The position numbers and the translations under genes were made by a program. 64,000 bases of DNA from Streptomyces flaveolus (lineage in GTDB: Bacteria; Actinomycetota; Actinomycetes; Streptomycetales; Streptomycetaceae), in contig NZ_BMRV01000008.1 of the NCBI RefSeq assembly GCF_014648815.1, forward strand, positions 1-64,000, in the 5' to 3' direction. Under the pieces are notes generated by a model, which did not search any database, was not told the DNA's origin, and saw only the letters and a program-made list of their open reading frames with translations. Of the stretch, positions 55,371-64,000 are shown piece by piece. The stretch's first letter is position 1, and each line of letters opens with the position of its first letter.

Positions 55371-56486
55371 ATGACGATCGAGTTCGACGCCGCCGTCTTC
55401 AGGACGCCGAACGAACCGCTGACCATCGAGAGAGTGACGATCCCCTCGACGCCTCCGCCCGGCGAGGTGCTCGTGCGGCTCCGGGCGAGCGGGGTGTGCC
55501 ACAGCGACCTCCACGTCCTTCTGGGCGAATGGGAGGTTCCTTCGCCGATGATCCTCGGCCATGAGGGAGCCGGGATCGTCGAAAGTGTCGGCGAAGGCGT
55601 CACGACGCTGAAAAGGGGCGACCACGTCGTGCTGTCCTGGACGCCTTCCTGTCGCCGCTGCCGCTACTGCATCAGTGGCAGGCCCGTCCTCTGCGACATG
55701 GTCAGCCAGCACTCGGCGAACCACCTGTCGTTCGACGGTCGGTCCCGGATCACGTCCGCCGGCGGGGGCGACGTGCTCAGCTTCGCGGGCCTCGGAACGT
55801 TCGGCCAGTACACCCTCGTGCCCGAATCGGGCGCGATTGTCATCCGGGACGACGCCCCGTTCCCGCAGTCGGCTCTTGTCGGATGCGCCGTCACGACCGG
55901 TGTCGGCGCGGCCGTCAACACCGCCGGCGTGCGTCCGAGCAACACCGTGCTGGTCCTCGGCTGCGGCGGCGTCGGCCTGAACGCGATCCAGGGTGCCCGG
56001 CTCGCCGGCGCGCGGAAGATCATCGCCGCGGACATCTCCGACGAGAAGCTGGAGCAGGCGCGCGTCTTCGGCGCGACCGACCTGATCAACAACGGCCGCG
56101 AGGATTTCGCGGACCGGGTGCGACAGCTCACCGACGGACGCGGTGTGGAGATCGCCATCGAGGCCATCGGGCTGCCCCGCACCATCGAAGCCGCGTACGA
56201 GGTCCTGGCCCGGGGTGGCACGGCGGTGGTCGCCGGGCAGGTGGCGGACGGCCTGAAGGTCTCCATCGATCCCTTCGTCATGTCCGATCAGGAGCTCTCG
56301 CTCATCGGCTCGAACTACGGCTCCAGCACGCCGGCTTCCGACTTCCCGCTGCTGATCGACCACTACATGAACCACCGCATCGATCTCGACTCCCTGGTGA
56401 CGGGCGTGATCGATCTGAAGGACATCAACGAGGCGTTCGACCAGATGCAGCGCGGCATCGGCATCCGCTCGGTGATCACGTACTGA
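55371..56486 (+). CDS. Zinc-dependent alcohol dehydrogenase (class III-like MDR)
   Basis: A 371-residue medium-chain dehydrogenase. The catalytic zinc ligands lie in ASGVCHSDLHVLLGEW and LGHEGAGIVESVGEGV. The structural zinc cysteines are in CRRCRYCISGRPVLC. The NAD fold is VLVLGCGGVGLNAIQGARLA. Close relatives act on primary alcohols or thiol adducts. In this operon it could oxidise the hydroxy acid or alcohol released by the hydrolase, feeding the aldehyde dehydrogenase directly upstream. GGAAGGAAG precedes the ATG. Confidence 0.92.
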   Translation: MTIEFDAAVFRTPNEPLTIERVTIPSTPPPGEVLVRLRASGVCHSDLHVLLGEWEVPSPMILGHEGAGIVESVGEGVTTLKRGDHVVLSWTPSCRRCRYCISGRPVLCDMVSQHSANHLSFDGRSRITSAGGGDVLSFAGLGTFGQYTLVPESGAIVIRDDAPFPQSALVGCAVTTGVGAAVNTAGVRPSNTVLVLGCGGVGLNAIQGARLAGARKIIAADISDEKLEQARVFGATDLINNGREDFADRVRQLTDGRGVEIAIEAIGLPRTIEAAYEVLARGGTAVVAGQVADGLKVSIDPFVMSDQELSLIGSNYGSSTPASDFPLLIDHYMNHRIDLDSLVTGVIDLKDINEAFDQMQRGIGIRSVITY

Positions 56487-56503
56487 AAGGCAGGGGCGAT
56501 CTC

Positions 56504-57760
56504 ATGGCCCTGGAATCATCACGCTCGGCCTTCGAGCGAGCCCGCCGCAGCGTCGGTGGGGGTGTGGGGTCGGGCCTGCGCGCCGCGATGCCTCCTCATC
56601 CGCTCTTCGTGCGCGAGGCACGGGGCGCATACGTCTGGGACCTGGACGGCGACCGGTACGTCGACTACGTGATGGCCTGGGGGCCGCTCGTCCTCGGTCA
56701 CGGTGACCAGCGCGTGGTGTCCGCGGTGTCCGAGGTCGCGCCGAAGATGCAGGTCGTCGGCACGGGCCACCCGCTCGAGTACCTCGCGGCGGAAGCGGTC
56801 CTCGAAGCGGTACCGCACGGCGAGCGGCTGCTGTGGAGCAACACGGGGACCGAGGCGGTGCAGGTGGCGCTGCGCCTCGCGCGCGCCGCCACCGGGCGGC
56901 GCCGCGTCCTCAAGTTCGCCAAGAGCTACCACGGCTGGCACGACACCGTGTACGCCGGGATGTCCGAGGACGACTGCGACCGCCCCGCCACCCCCGGTGG
57001 GGCGGGACAGTCGGCCAGCGTCCTCGACGACCTGGTCGTGGCGCGCTTCAACGACGTACAGCTGGCCGAGCGCCTGCTGAGCGAGTCCGTCGAGCGCGAC
57101 ATCGCGGCCGTGCTCGTCGACCCGGTGATGAGCAACGCCGGCGTCGAAGCACCCGCACCGCACTTCCTGTCGACGCTGCGGGCCCTCTGCGACCGGCACG
57201 GCGTCGTCCTCGTCTTCGACGAGGTGATCGCCGGGTTCCGGATCGCCCGTGGCGGGGCGGCCGAGAAGTACGGCGTCCTTCCTGACCTGTCCGTCTTCGG
57301 GAAGGCGATGGCCGGCGGTTTCACCCAGAGCGCCGTCGTCGGCCGGGCCGATCTGATCGACCAGGTGACGTCCGGCGTCGTTCACGCCGGAACCTTCAAC
57401 GCCAACCCGATCGCACTGGCGGCCGTCGCGGCGACGATGCGCGTCCTGGCCGATCCCGCGGTCTACGAGCAACTCGAACAGACCTCGTCCGAGTTCGAAG
57501 CCCTCGTCGGCGCTGTTCTCGTTTCATCGCCCGACTTCGGCAGCTTCAACCGGGTCGGCTCGCTCCTCCAGTACGTCCCCGCCGGTGGCGCCACGGGGCT
57601 TCACGGAACGAGCGGGCTCTGGGCGGTGATCCTCGAAGGGATGCTGCGGCAGGGCTTCCTGTTCATGCCGTCCGGCAAGGTCTTCCTCAGCACGGCGCAC
57701 ACCACCGCCGACGTCGAGGCGACGGCCGAGGCCCTCGACCGGCTCCTGCGGAAGTTGTGA
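56504..57760 (+). CDS. Class III (PLP) aminotransferase, glutamate-1-semialdehyde aminomutase-like
   Basis: A 418-residue PLP enzyme. It shows GVGSGLRAAMPPHPLFVREA, WSNTGTEAVQVALRLARAAT, SYHGWHDTVY, VLVFDEVIAGFRIARGG and the PLP lysine in VFGKAMAGGF near residue 266. This is the HemL/class III layout, but as a standalone catabolic gene it probably moves an amino group between a semialdehyde or ketone and pyruvate or 2-oxoglutarate. It lies 17 nt after the alcohol dehydrogenase, in the same transcript. Confidence 0.9.
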   Translation: MALESSRSAFERARRSVGGGVGSGLRAAMPPHPLFVREARGAYVWDLDGDRYVDYVMAWGPLVLGHGDQRVVSAVSEVAPKMQVVGTGHPLEYLAAEAVLEAVPHGERLLWSNTGTEAVQVALRLARAATGRRRVLKFAKSYHGWHDTVYAGMSEDDCDRPATPGGAGQSASVLDDLVVARFNDVQLAERLLSESVERDIAAVLVDPVMSNAGVEAPAPHFLSTLRALCDRHGVVLVFDEVIAGFRIARGGAAEKYGVLPDLSVFGKAMAGGFTQSAVVGRADLIDQVTSGVVHAGTFNANPIALAAVAATMRVLADPAVYEQLEQTSSEFEALVGAVLVSSPDFGSFNRVGSLLQYVPAGGATGLHGTSGLWAVILEGMLRQGFLFMPSGKVFLSTAHTTADVEATAEALDRLLRKL

Positions 57761-57859
57761 CACCCGCATCGAGTCACGCGTTACCCCCACCCGCTCCGAG
57801 CCAGGCCGCGTGTTCTGTTCCTCCGCGGCCCGGCCCGGTCCACCCTCCCGGAAGACACC

Positions 57860-59416
57860 ATGCTGAACCTCTCGGTCCTGCTCGAGGACTCCGCCCGCAC
57901 GCACCCGGACCGGGACGCGGTCGTCCTCGGCACGACACGTCTCACCTACGCCCAGATCGACACCGCCGCCAATCAGGTCGCCAACCTCCTGGTCGACCGC
58001 GGCGTCTGGCCCGGCGACAAGGTCGCGCTCAGTTGTCCGAACGTGCCCTGGTTCCCGATCGTCTACTACGGGATCCTCAAGACCGGCGCCGTCGTCGTAC
58101 CGCTCAACATCCTGCTCAAGGGCCGGGAGGTCGCCTACCACCTCGCCGACTCGGAGGCGAAGGCGTACTTCTGCTTCGAGGGCGGCGAGGGCCTGCCGAT
58201 GGGAGCGGAGGGGCACGCCGGGTTCAGCGAGACCCCTGCCTGCAAGCACTTCTTCCTCATCACCGCCGATCCCGCGGCGGAGAGCCCGATCGAGGGCGTC
58301 GAGACCATGGGCGCCGCGCTGCGGGGCACCGCATCGACGTTCGACAGCATCGGGATGTCGGGGGACGACCCGGCCGTGCTGCTCTACACGAGTGGTACGA
58401 CGGGGCAGGCGAAGGGCGCCGAACTCAGCCACGCCAACCTGGTGCTCAACGCCCTGGCGGTCAACCAGCTGTTGGAGAACCGGCCGACGCTGGACACCCA
58501 TCTGGTCGTGCTGCCACTGTTCCACTCCTTCGGCGCGACCGTGCAGTTGAACGCCGGCTTCTCGACGGCGAGCACGCTGGTGCTACTGCCGCGGTTCGAC
58601 GCCCGGCAGGCGGTGTCCCTGATGCAGCGGGAGGACATCACCGTCTTCGCGGGTGTCCCCACCATGTGGTGGGGCCTGTTGCAGGCGCTCACCGAGGACG
58701 TCGACGTCGAGCGCATCGCGAGTAACCTGCGCGTCGGCGTCTCCGGCGGCGCCGCGCTCCCCGCGGAACTCATCAAGCAGGTCAGGGAGCGACTGGGCGT
58801 CCAGGTCCTGGAGGGCTACGGCCTCTCCGAGACCTCGCCGGTGGTGACCTTCAGCGATCCGGCGCGGGAGCCCCGTCCCGGGTCGATCGGCGTGCCGATC
58901 TGGGGCGTCGAGGTCAAGCTCGTCAACGCGGACTGGTCGGAGGTCGAGGACGACGGCTCAGGCAGCGCCATCGGCGAGATCGCGGTCAAGGGCCACAACG
59001 TGATGAGGGGCTACCACGGCCGTCCCGAGGCCACCGCCGAAGCCGTCAGGGACGGCTGGTTCCGCACCGGCGACCTGGCCCGCAGGGACAAGGACGGCTT
59101 CTACTACATCGTCGACCGGGCGAAGGACCTGATCATCCGCGGTGGCTTCAACGTGTACCCGCGCGAGATCGAGGAAGTCCTGATGACGCACCCGGCGATC
59201 AGCCTGGCCGCGGTCGTCGGCGTGCCGCACGAGAGTCACGGAGAGGAGATCAAGGCGTTCGTCATCCTCGACCGCGGCGCCGAGGCCCGCCCCGACGAGC
59301 TGATCGCCTGGGGCAAGGAGCAGATGGCCGCCTACAAGTACCCGCGCATCGTGGAGATCGTGCCGACCCTGCCGATGACGTCCACCGGAAAGATCCTCAA
59401 GCGCGAGCTCACGTGA
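57860..59416 (+). CDS. Acyl-CoA ligase 1 (AMP-binding)
   Basis: A 518-residue adenylate-forming ligase. The P-loop is LLYTSGTTGQAKGAELSH near residues 174-190, with GYGLSETSPVVTF, FRTGDLARRDKDGFYYIVDR and the C-terminal lysine motif PMTSTGKILKRELT. All core motifs are intact. It activates a carboxylic acid, probably the product of the aldehyde dehydrogenase, to its CoA thioester. It follows the aminotransferase by 99 bp and is followed directly by a second, dissimilar ligase. Confidence 0.92.
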   Translation: MLNLSVLLEDSARTHPDRDAVVLGTTRLTYAQIDTAANQVANLLVDRGVWPGDKVALSCPNVPWFPIVYYGILKTGAVVVPLNILLKGREVAYHLADSEAKAYFCFEGGEGLPMGAEGHAGFSETPACKHFFLITADPAAESPIEGVETMGAALRGTASTFDSIGMSGDDPAVLLYTSGTTGQAKGAELSHANLVLNALAVNQLLENRPTLDTHLVVLPLFHSFGATVQLNAGFSTASTLVLLPRFDARQAVSLMQREDITVFAGVPTMWWGLLQALTEDVDVERIASNLRVGVSGGAALPAELIKQVRERLGVQVLEGYGLSETSPVVTFSDPAREPRPGSIGVPIWGVEVKLVNADWSEVEDDGSGSAIGEIAVKGHNVMRGYHGRPEATAEAVRDGWFRTGDLARRDKDGFYYIVDRAKDLIIRGGFNVYPREIEEVLMTHPAISLAAVVGVPHESHGEEIKAFVILDRGAEARPDELIAWGKEQMAAYKYPRIVEIVPTLPMTSTGKILKRELT

Positions 59417-59457
59417 CCGGCGCGCCAAGGCATGGACATGGGTGGGAAGGACGGCAG

Positions 59458-61137
59458 ATGACAGTGGATGAGGGTCGGCGGCGGGACACGTTCCCCGACG
59501 GGTCCGGTACGAGGCCGGATGTGGTTCCCGGCTCGCTCGTGGCCGCGTGGAAGGCACGTGTGGCCAGGAACCCTGACGGGGTAGCGCTTCGCTTCTTCGA
59601 CGGCGCCCTGTCCGCGCGGGAGGTGGACGTGGCGTCGGACGCCCTGGCCGCCGCGTTCGAGGCCCGCGGGACCGGCCGGGGTGACCGCGTCGGGGTGTAC
59701 CTGCAGAACGTTCCGCAGTACGCGCTCGTGCTGCTGGCTCTGTGGAAGCTGGGGGCCACGGCACTGGGACTCAACCCGATGTACCGGCGCCAGGAGCTCC
59801 GCCGGATCATCGACGACTCCGGGGCGGTCGGGGTCGTCTGCGCGGACGTGGACGTCCACGAGACCCTCGGCACGCTGGCGGGGAGCCCGGTGCGCTGGCT
59901 GGTCAGCACGTCGGCCCTGGACTACCAGTCCCGCAACGATCCGCGGGTCTTCGCGACGACGGAATGTCTGGCCCCCGCGCCGGACGGCGACCTGGTGGAG
60001 CTGATCGGCGAGTTCGAGGGCCGCAGCCCCTCGCCCGTGGAGCTGACCCGCGACGACGTCGCGTTCCTCACGTACACCTCGGGAACGACGGGGCCGCCGA
60101 AGGGTGCCATGAACACCCACGGCAACGTCCTGAGCGTGGTGGCGACCTGCGCGTCGTGGATGGGTGTGGGCGACGGGGACGTCGTGTTCGCCATGGCCCC
60201 GCTGTTCCACATCACCGGGGCGGTGGTCAACGCGACGATCTCCCTGCTCACCGACACCACGCTCGTACTGGCGGGCCGGTTCCACCCCGAGGTCGCCCTG
60301 GAGGCCTTCGCCGAGCACGGGGTGACCTACACGATCGGCTCCATCACCGCGTACAACGCGATCCATGAGCTGCCGCAGGCCGGACCGGAACACTTCGCCT
60401 CGGCGAAGGCCCTGTACTCGGGCGGCGCGCCGATCCCTCCGGCCACCGTCGAGCGGTTCCATGAACGGTTCGGCGTCTACCTCCACAACGGCTACGGGAT
60501 GACGGAGACGACGTCCGCCGTCATCGCCGTGCCGCTGGAGGACAGAGCGCCGGTGCACCTGCCGAGCGGGACGCTGTCCATAGGCAAACCCCTGCCGCAC
60601 CTCACCGCGCGCGTCGTCGACCCGCACGGTGAGCCGGTGCCGACCGGGGAGCAGGGCGAACTCGAGTTGAGCGGGCCGCAGGTGGTGCCCGGCTACTGGG
60701 ACAAGCCCGAGGCCACCCGCCGGACCATGCCGGAGGGCCGGCTCCGCACCGGCGACGTCGCCGTCATCGACGAGCACGGCTGGGTCTACCTGGTGGACCG
60801 GCTCAAGGACCAGATCAACGTGTCCGGGTACAAGGTCTGGCCGCGCGAGGTCGAGGACGCCCTGTACGAGCACGCCTCGGTCCTCGAGGCCGCGGTCGTC
60901 GGACAGCCGGACGCCTACCGCGGCGAGACCGTCGTCGCCTACGTCTCGCTCAAAGCTGGTCTGAACGTCACGGCGGAAGAGCTCATCGCCTTCTCACGCG
61001 ACCGGCTGGCCGCCTACAAGTGTCCCCGCACGATCCATTTCCTCGCCGACCTGCCCAAGACCCAGAGCGGCAAGATCCGGCGCGCCGAGCTGCGCGGCCT
61101 CGACGGCCCGGGGCCGGTTTCCCCCTCGAAGGACTGA
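59458..61137 (+). CDS. Acyl-CoA ligase 2 (AMP-binding)
   Basis: A 559-residue ligase. The P-loop TYTSGTTGPPKGAMNTHGN begins near residue 204. GYGMTETTSAV, LRTGDVAVIDEHGWVYLVDR and LPKTQSGKIRRAELR complete the motif set. It is longer than ligase 1 and clearly divergent from it, so the two likely act on different chain lengths or pathway steps. ATG 59458 has AAGGA upstream. GTG 59413, overlapping the ligase 1 stop, is an alternative start. Confidence 0.9.
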   Translation: MTVDEGRRRDTFPDGSGTRPDVVPGSLVAAWKARVARNPDGVALRFFDGALSAREVDVASDALAAAFEARGTGRGDRVGVYLQNVPQYALVLLALWKLGATALGLNPMYRRQELRRIIDDSGAVGVVCADVDVHETLGTLAGSPVRWLVSTSALDYQSRNDPRVFATTECLAPAPDGDLVELIGEFEGRSPSPVELTRDDVAFLTYTSGTTGPPKGAMNTHGNVLSVVATCASWMGVGDGDVVFAMAPLFHITGAVVNATISLLTDTTLVLAGRFHPEVALEAFAEHGVTYTIGSITAYNAIHELPQAGPEHFASAKALYSGGAPIPPATVERFHERFGVYLHNGYGMTETTSAVIAVPLEDRAPVHLPSGTLSIGKPLPHLTARVVDPHGEPVPTGEQGELELSGPQVVPGYWDKPEATRRTMPEGRLRTGDVAVIDEHGWVYLVDRLKDQINVSGYKVWPREVEDALYEHASVLEAAVVGQPDAYRGETVVAYVSLKAGLNVTAEELIAFSRDRLAAYKCPRTIHFLADLPKTQSGKIRRAELRGLDGPGPVSPSKD

Positions 61138-61140
61138 TCC

Positions 61141-61923
61141 ATGAGCGAGAACCACACCGGCCACGGCCGCTTCTCAGGCCGCGTCGCCGTCGTGACCGGA
61201 GCGAGCCGGGGCATCGGTCTCGCCGTCGCGGAACGGCTCGTCGCCGAGGGTGCGCGCGTATGCCTCACGGCCCGCAAGGCCGGACCGCTCGAAGAGGCCG
61301 CCGCCACGCTTCCCCCGGGCAGCGTCATCACCGTCGCCGGCAAGGCGGACGACCCCGGGCACCGCCGCGAGGTCTTCGACACGGTCGCGGGCGAATTCGG
61401 CGGGCTGGACGTCCTCGTGAACAACGCGGGCATCAATCCCGCGTACGGTCCCGTCGTCGGCCTCGACCTCGACGTCGCCCGCAAGGTCCTTGAGGTCAAC
61501 GTCCTCGCCACCCTCGCCTGGGTGCAGGACGCCGTGGCCCACCCGGAGCTCGGTTTCACCGAACGCCGCGGCACCGTCGTGAACCTCTCCTCCGTCACCG
61601 GCGACACCCCGTCACCCGGCATCGGTCTCTACGGAGTGAGCAAGGCGGCGGTGTCCCACCTGACCAGGACCCTGGCCGTCGAGCTCGGCCCGGAGATCCG
61701 CGTCAACGCGGTGGCCCCCGCCGTGGTCAAGACGCGGTTCGCCGAGGCCCTGTACGAAGGCAGGGAAACAGAGGTGGCCGCCGACTACCCCCTGCGGCGT
61801 CTGGGTGCGCCGTCCGACATCGCCTCTGCCGTGGTGTTCCTGGCCTCGGAGGACTCCTCCTGGGTCACCGGCCGCGTGCTCACCGTCGACGGCGGCCTCA
61901 CGGTCGCCGGCGGCACCGCGTAA
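61141..61923 (+). CDS. Short-chain dehydrogenase/reductase
   Basis: A 260-residue classical SDR. It shows VVTGASRGIGLAVAERL, VNNAG at residues 93-97, the serine in NLSSVTG near 151, and the YGVSK motif with tyrosine 164 and lysine 168. The C-terminal VTGRVLTVDGGLTVAGGTA is also typical. It probably oxidises a hydroxyacyl-CoA or alcohol intermediate. It begins 3 nt after ligase 2 and precedes the acyl-CoA dehydrogenase by 29 bp. Confidence 0.93.
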   Translation: MSENHTGHGRFSGRVAVVTGASRGIGLAVAERLVAEGARVCLTARKAGPLEEAAATLPPGSVITVAGKADDPGHRREVFDTVAGEFGGLDVLVNNAGINPAYGPVVGLDLDVARKVLEVNVLATLAWVQDAVAHPELGFTERRGTVVNLSSVTGDTPSPGIGLYGVSKAAVSHLTRTLAVELGPEIRVNAVAPAVVKTRFAEALYEGRETEVAADYPLRRLGAPSDIASAVVFLASEDSSWVTGRVLTVDGGLTVAGGTA

Positions 61924-61952
61924 CGACCTTGCCCACCTCACGAAGGACAGCA

Positions 61953-63191
61953 ATGACTTACCCTCATCTTCCGCCGGAGATCGCGGAGCTGCGTGAGCGC
62001 ACGCGCCGGTTCGTCCGCGAGGTCGTCGTCGACGCGGAGCCCGTACCGGGCGGACGTCTCGACCAGGCCACCCGCGACCGGCTGCAGGGCGCGGCGAAGG
62101 AGGCAGGCGTCTTCGCTCCGCTCGTGCCGAAGCAGTACGGCGGGCAGGGCCTGCCCATCGAGTACTGGTCACCGATCCTCCAGGAGGCCGGCTACTCGCC
62201 GATCGGTCCCGCCGCACTCAACTGCATGGCCCCCGACGAGGGGAACATGCACATGCTCAACCTCGTCGCCACCGAGGAGCAGAAGAAGCTGTACCTCGCG
62301 CCTCTGGCGGCGGGGGACGTCCGGTCCTGCTTCGGCATGACCGAGCCCCACCCCGGAGCGGGGTCCGACCCGGCCGCGCTGCGGACCACGGCCGTGCGCG
62401 CCGACGGCGGCTGGATCATCGACGGCCACAAGCGGTTCACCAGCGGCGCCGTCGGTGCCGGGTTCTGCATCGTCATGGCCCGCACCCCTGCCGTCGACGG
62501 CTCCCCCGAGGGGGCCACCATGTTCCTCGTCGGCATGACGAACCCCGGGATCCGGGTCGGCGAGGCAATCCATACGGTCGACCGTTCCATCGACGGCGGC
62601 CACCCGCATCTGTACATCGAGAACTGCTTCGTCCCCGACGACGCAGTTCTCGGCAAGGTCGGACTCGGCTTCCGGTACGCGCAGGTACGGCTCGGCCCCG
62701 CGCGGCTCACGCACTGCATGCGGTGGCTGGGGCTGGCACGCCGGGCGCACGACATCGCCCTCGACCGGGCCTCGAAGAGGGAACTGTTCGGCGGTCCGAT
62801 CGACTCGCTCGGCCTGGCCCAGCACCTGATCGCCGAGTCCGTGATCGACATCGAGACGTCCGACGCAATCATCAACAAGACCGCGGAGCTGCTGCACAGC
62901 GACGCGAAGGCGGGCTCGGCGATGTCCTCGGTCGCCAAGGTCCACTGCTCGGAGGCGATCTACCGGGTGATCGACCGTGCCATCCAGATCTGCGGCGGCG
63001 ACGGCGTCTCCGACGGACTCCCGCTGGCGCAGTATCTGAACGAGGTGCGCCCGTTCCGCATCTACGACGGTTCCAACGAGACCCACAGGTGGGCCGTCGC
63101 CCGGCGGGCCTCGGCCGCCCGGCGCACCGCCGTCCAGGCCGGTGAGCGATACCTGGGCGACGCCGTCGTCGGCCGGGACGGGGGCTCGTGA
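61953..63191 (+). CDS. Acyl-CoA dehydrogenase (ACAD10/11-like)
   Basis: A 412-residue FAD acyl-CoA dehydrogenase. The FAD/substrate loop is SCFGMTEPHPGAGSDPAALR, followed by GGWIIDGHKRFTSGA, RLGPARLTHCMRWLGLARRA and, near the C-terminus, QICGGDGVSDGLPLAQYLNE, then RPFRIYDGSNETHRWAVARR. Its overlap of 1 nt with an APH-family kinase gene mirrors the ACAD-kinase partnership known for ACAD10/11 and for 4-hydroxyacyl-CoA catabolism (LvaC with LvaA). It may therefore finish conversion of a phosphorylated hydroxyacyl-CoA rather than run simple beta-oxidation. GAAGGA precedes the ATG. Confidence 0.92.
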   Translation: MTYPHLPPEIAELRERTRRFVREVVVDAEPVPGGRLDQATRDRLQGAAKEAGVFAPLVPKQYGGQGLPIEYWSPILQEAGYSPIGPAALNCMAPDEGNMHMLNLVATEEQKKLYLAPLAAGDVRSCFGMTEPHPGAGSDPAALRTTAVRADGGWIIDGHKRFTSGAVGAGFCIVMARTPAVDGSPEGATMFLVGMTNPGIRVGEAIHTVDRSIDGGHPHLYIENCFVPDDAVLGKVGLGFRYAQVRLGPARLTHCMRWLGLARRAHDIALDRASKRELFGGPIDSLGLAQHLIAESVIDIETSDAIINKTAELLHSDAKAGSAMSSVAKVHCSEAIYRVIDRAIQICGGDGVSDGLPLAQYLNEVRPFRIYDGSNETHRWAVARRASAARRTAVQAGERYLGDAVVGRDGGS

Positions 63192-64000
63192 TGCACACCG
63201 TGCCCGACGGCGTGGAAGTCGTCGCGAGCCGCGAGCGGGCCCGCTGCCCCGACAGCCCTCCGCTCCTGGTGCTCGACGCGGTCGCCGACTTCCTCGACGC
63301 ACACGGCTTCGGCAGCGGGCCGATCGCGTGGCAACGCATCGGCGACGGCCACTCCAACGTCACCTATCTCATCCAGCGCGGCGGCGAGTCCGTCGTCCTG
63401 CGCCGCGGCCCGCGCCCGCCGCTGCCGAAGTCGACGCACGACATGGTGCGCGAGGCCCGCATCCAGAAGATCCTCCACGGGTACGGGGTTCCGGTGCCGG
63501 AGATCGTCGCCGTCTGCGAGGACGAGGACGTCCTGGGCGTGCCGTTCTACCTCATGTCCCGGCTCGACGGCACGGTCGTCACCGACATGATCCCGCCCCA
63601 CCTCTCCCCCACCGAACAGCGCCGGCTGACCAGCGAGGCGGTCGTCGACACCCTTGTCGCTCTGCACGCCATCGACGTCACCCGAGGGGAGCTCGCCTCC
63701 CTGGGCCTGCCCGAGGGGTACCTCCGGCGGCAGGTCGAGCGTTTCCGCGGCCTCTGGGAGGTCAACACCACCCGCAGCCTGCCCGCGGTGGAGCACATCG
63801 CGGACTGGCTCGCCCAGAACCTGCCGACGAGCCAGGCGGCCTCGGTGGTGCACGGCGACTACCGCATGGGCAACCTCATGTTCGCCCCGCAGGCCCCGGC
63901 CAGGGTCCTCGCGATCCTCGACTGGGAGATGGCCACGCTCGGCGACCCGCTCGCGGACCTGGGGTACCTCACCGCCACCTGGTCCGAGGCCGGCAGCCCT
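63191..64000 (+). CDS. APH-family phosphotransferase (hydroxyacyl-CoA kinase candidate), partial, runs off the right edge
   Basis: 270 codons are visible, open to the window end. The N-terminal lobe includes GDGHSNVTYLIQRGGESVVL and LRRGPRPPLPKS. The catalytic loop HGDYRMGNLMF begins near residue 220 and the metal-binding DWEMATLGDPLADLGYL near 243. These are motifs of aminoglycoside phosphotransferase/choline kinase relatives. The ATG at 63191 shares one base with the acyl-CoA dehydrogenase stop. Because of that coupling, a role as hydroxyacyl-CoA kinase is more likely than antibiotic resistance. The C-terminus lies outside the window. Confidence 0.88.
   Translation, partial: MHTVPDGVEVVASRERARCPDSPPLLVLDAVADFLDAHGFGSGPIAWQRIGDGHSNVTYLIQRGGESVVLRRGPRPPLPKSTHDMVREARIQKILHGYGVPVPEIVAVCEDEDVLGVPFYLMSRLDGTVVTDMIPPHLSPTEQRRLTSEAVVDTLVALHAIDVTRGELASLGLPEGYLRRQVERFRGLWEVNTTRSLPAVEHIADWLAQNLPTSQAASVVHGDYRMGNLMFAPQAPARVLAILDWEMATLGDPLADLGYLTATWSEAGSP

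Noticed and set aside
63191..64000. APH-family gene read as an antibiotic-resistance kinase for the cluster
   Set aside because: It overlaps an acyl-CoA dehydrogenase gene in a catabolic operon far from the PKS genes; context favours a hydroxyacyl-CoA kinase.

Overview
The window is high-GC actinomycete DNA, almost certainly Streptomyces. The evidence is the GC-rich codon use, frequent GTG starts and 4-nt ATGA/GTGA overlaps, a SARP regulator, a large LuxR (LAL) regulator and a modular type I polyketide synthase. No tRNA, rRNA, CRISPR array or intact insertion sequence was seen.

Region 1 (about 740-37,820, every gene on the minus strand) is a secondary-metabolite cluster. In transcription order it holds a SARP activator, an MFS exporter with its TetR repressor and a textbook operator, a metallo-hydrolase, a flavin-dependent halogenase, a CPA2 antiporter, a LAL regulator, a second flavin-dependent halogenase, three PKS genes with four modules, a type II thioesterase, a flavin reductase, a degenerate adenylate-forming protein, and a complete E1alpha/E1beta/E2 branched-chain 2-oxoacid dehydrogenase set. 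PKS modules 2 and 4 have no acyltransferase domain and no module carries a thioesterase. As I recall it, this matches the published neocarzilin (chlorinated polyenone) cluster of Streptomyces carzinostaticus: three PKS genes, four modules, no AT on modules 2 and 4, a discrete thioesterase and an FAD halogenase. The inferred logic is that the dehydrogenase supplies a branched acyl-CoA starter, the short PKS works iteratively on malonate units, the halogenases (fed by the flavin reductase) chlorinate an activated carbon, and the chain leaves by hydrolysis/decarboxylation. A 2-oxoacid:ferredoxin oxidoreductase alpha-subunit gene runs off the left edge.

Region 2 (about 38,376-43,475) looks like ordinary chromosome: gnd, a proline-rich protein, a racemase-family protein, a GNAT acetyltransferase, panD, and a PucR-type regulator that may belong to region 3.

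Region 3 (about 43,475 to the right edge) looks like a catabolic island. Two regulators (PucR type and XRE-cupin) diverge at 43.5-43.8 kb. A minus-strand block follows: amino-acid/polyamine permease, DapB-like dehydrogenase and a DadA/PuuB-like FAD oxidase. A long plus-strand run begins at 49,414: Baeyer-Villiger-type monooxygenase, alpha/beta hydrolase, flavin amine oxidase, 7-TM protein, aldehyde dehydrogenase, zinc alcohol dehydrogenase, class III aminotransferase, two acyl-CoA ligases, SDR, acyl-CoA dehydrogenase and an APH-family kinase truncated by the window edge. Together they spell amine to ketone to ester/lactone to hydroxy-acid to acyl-CoA. The last four enzyme types match the set used for 4-hydroxyacyl-CoA catabolism. 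Shared palindromes and a duplicated promoter module tie the divergent blocks together.
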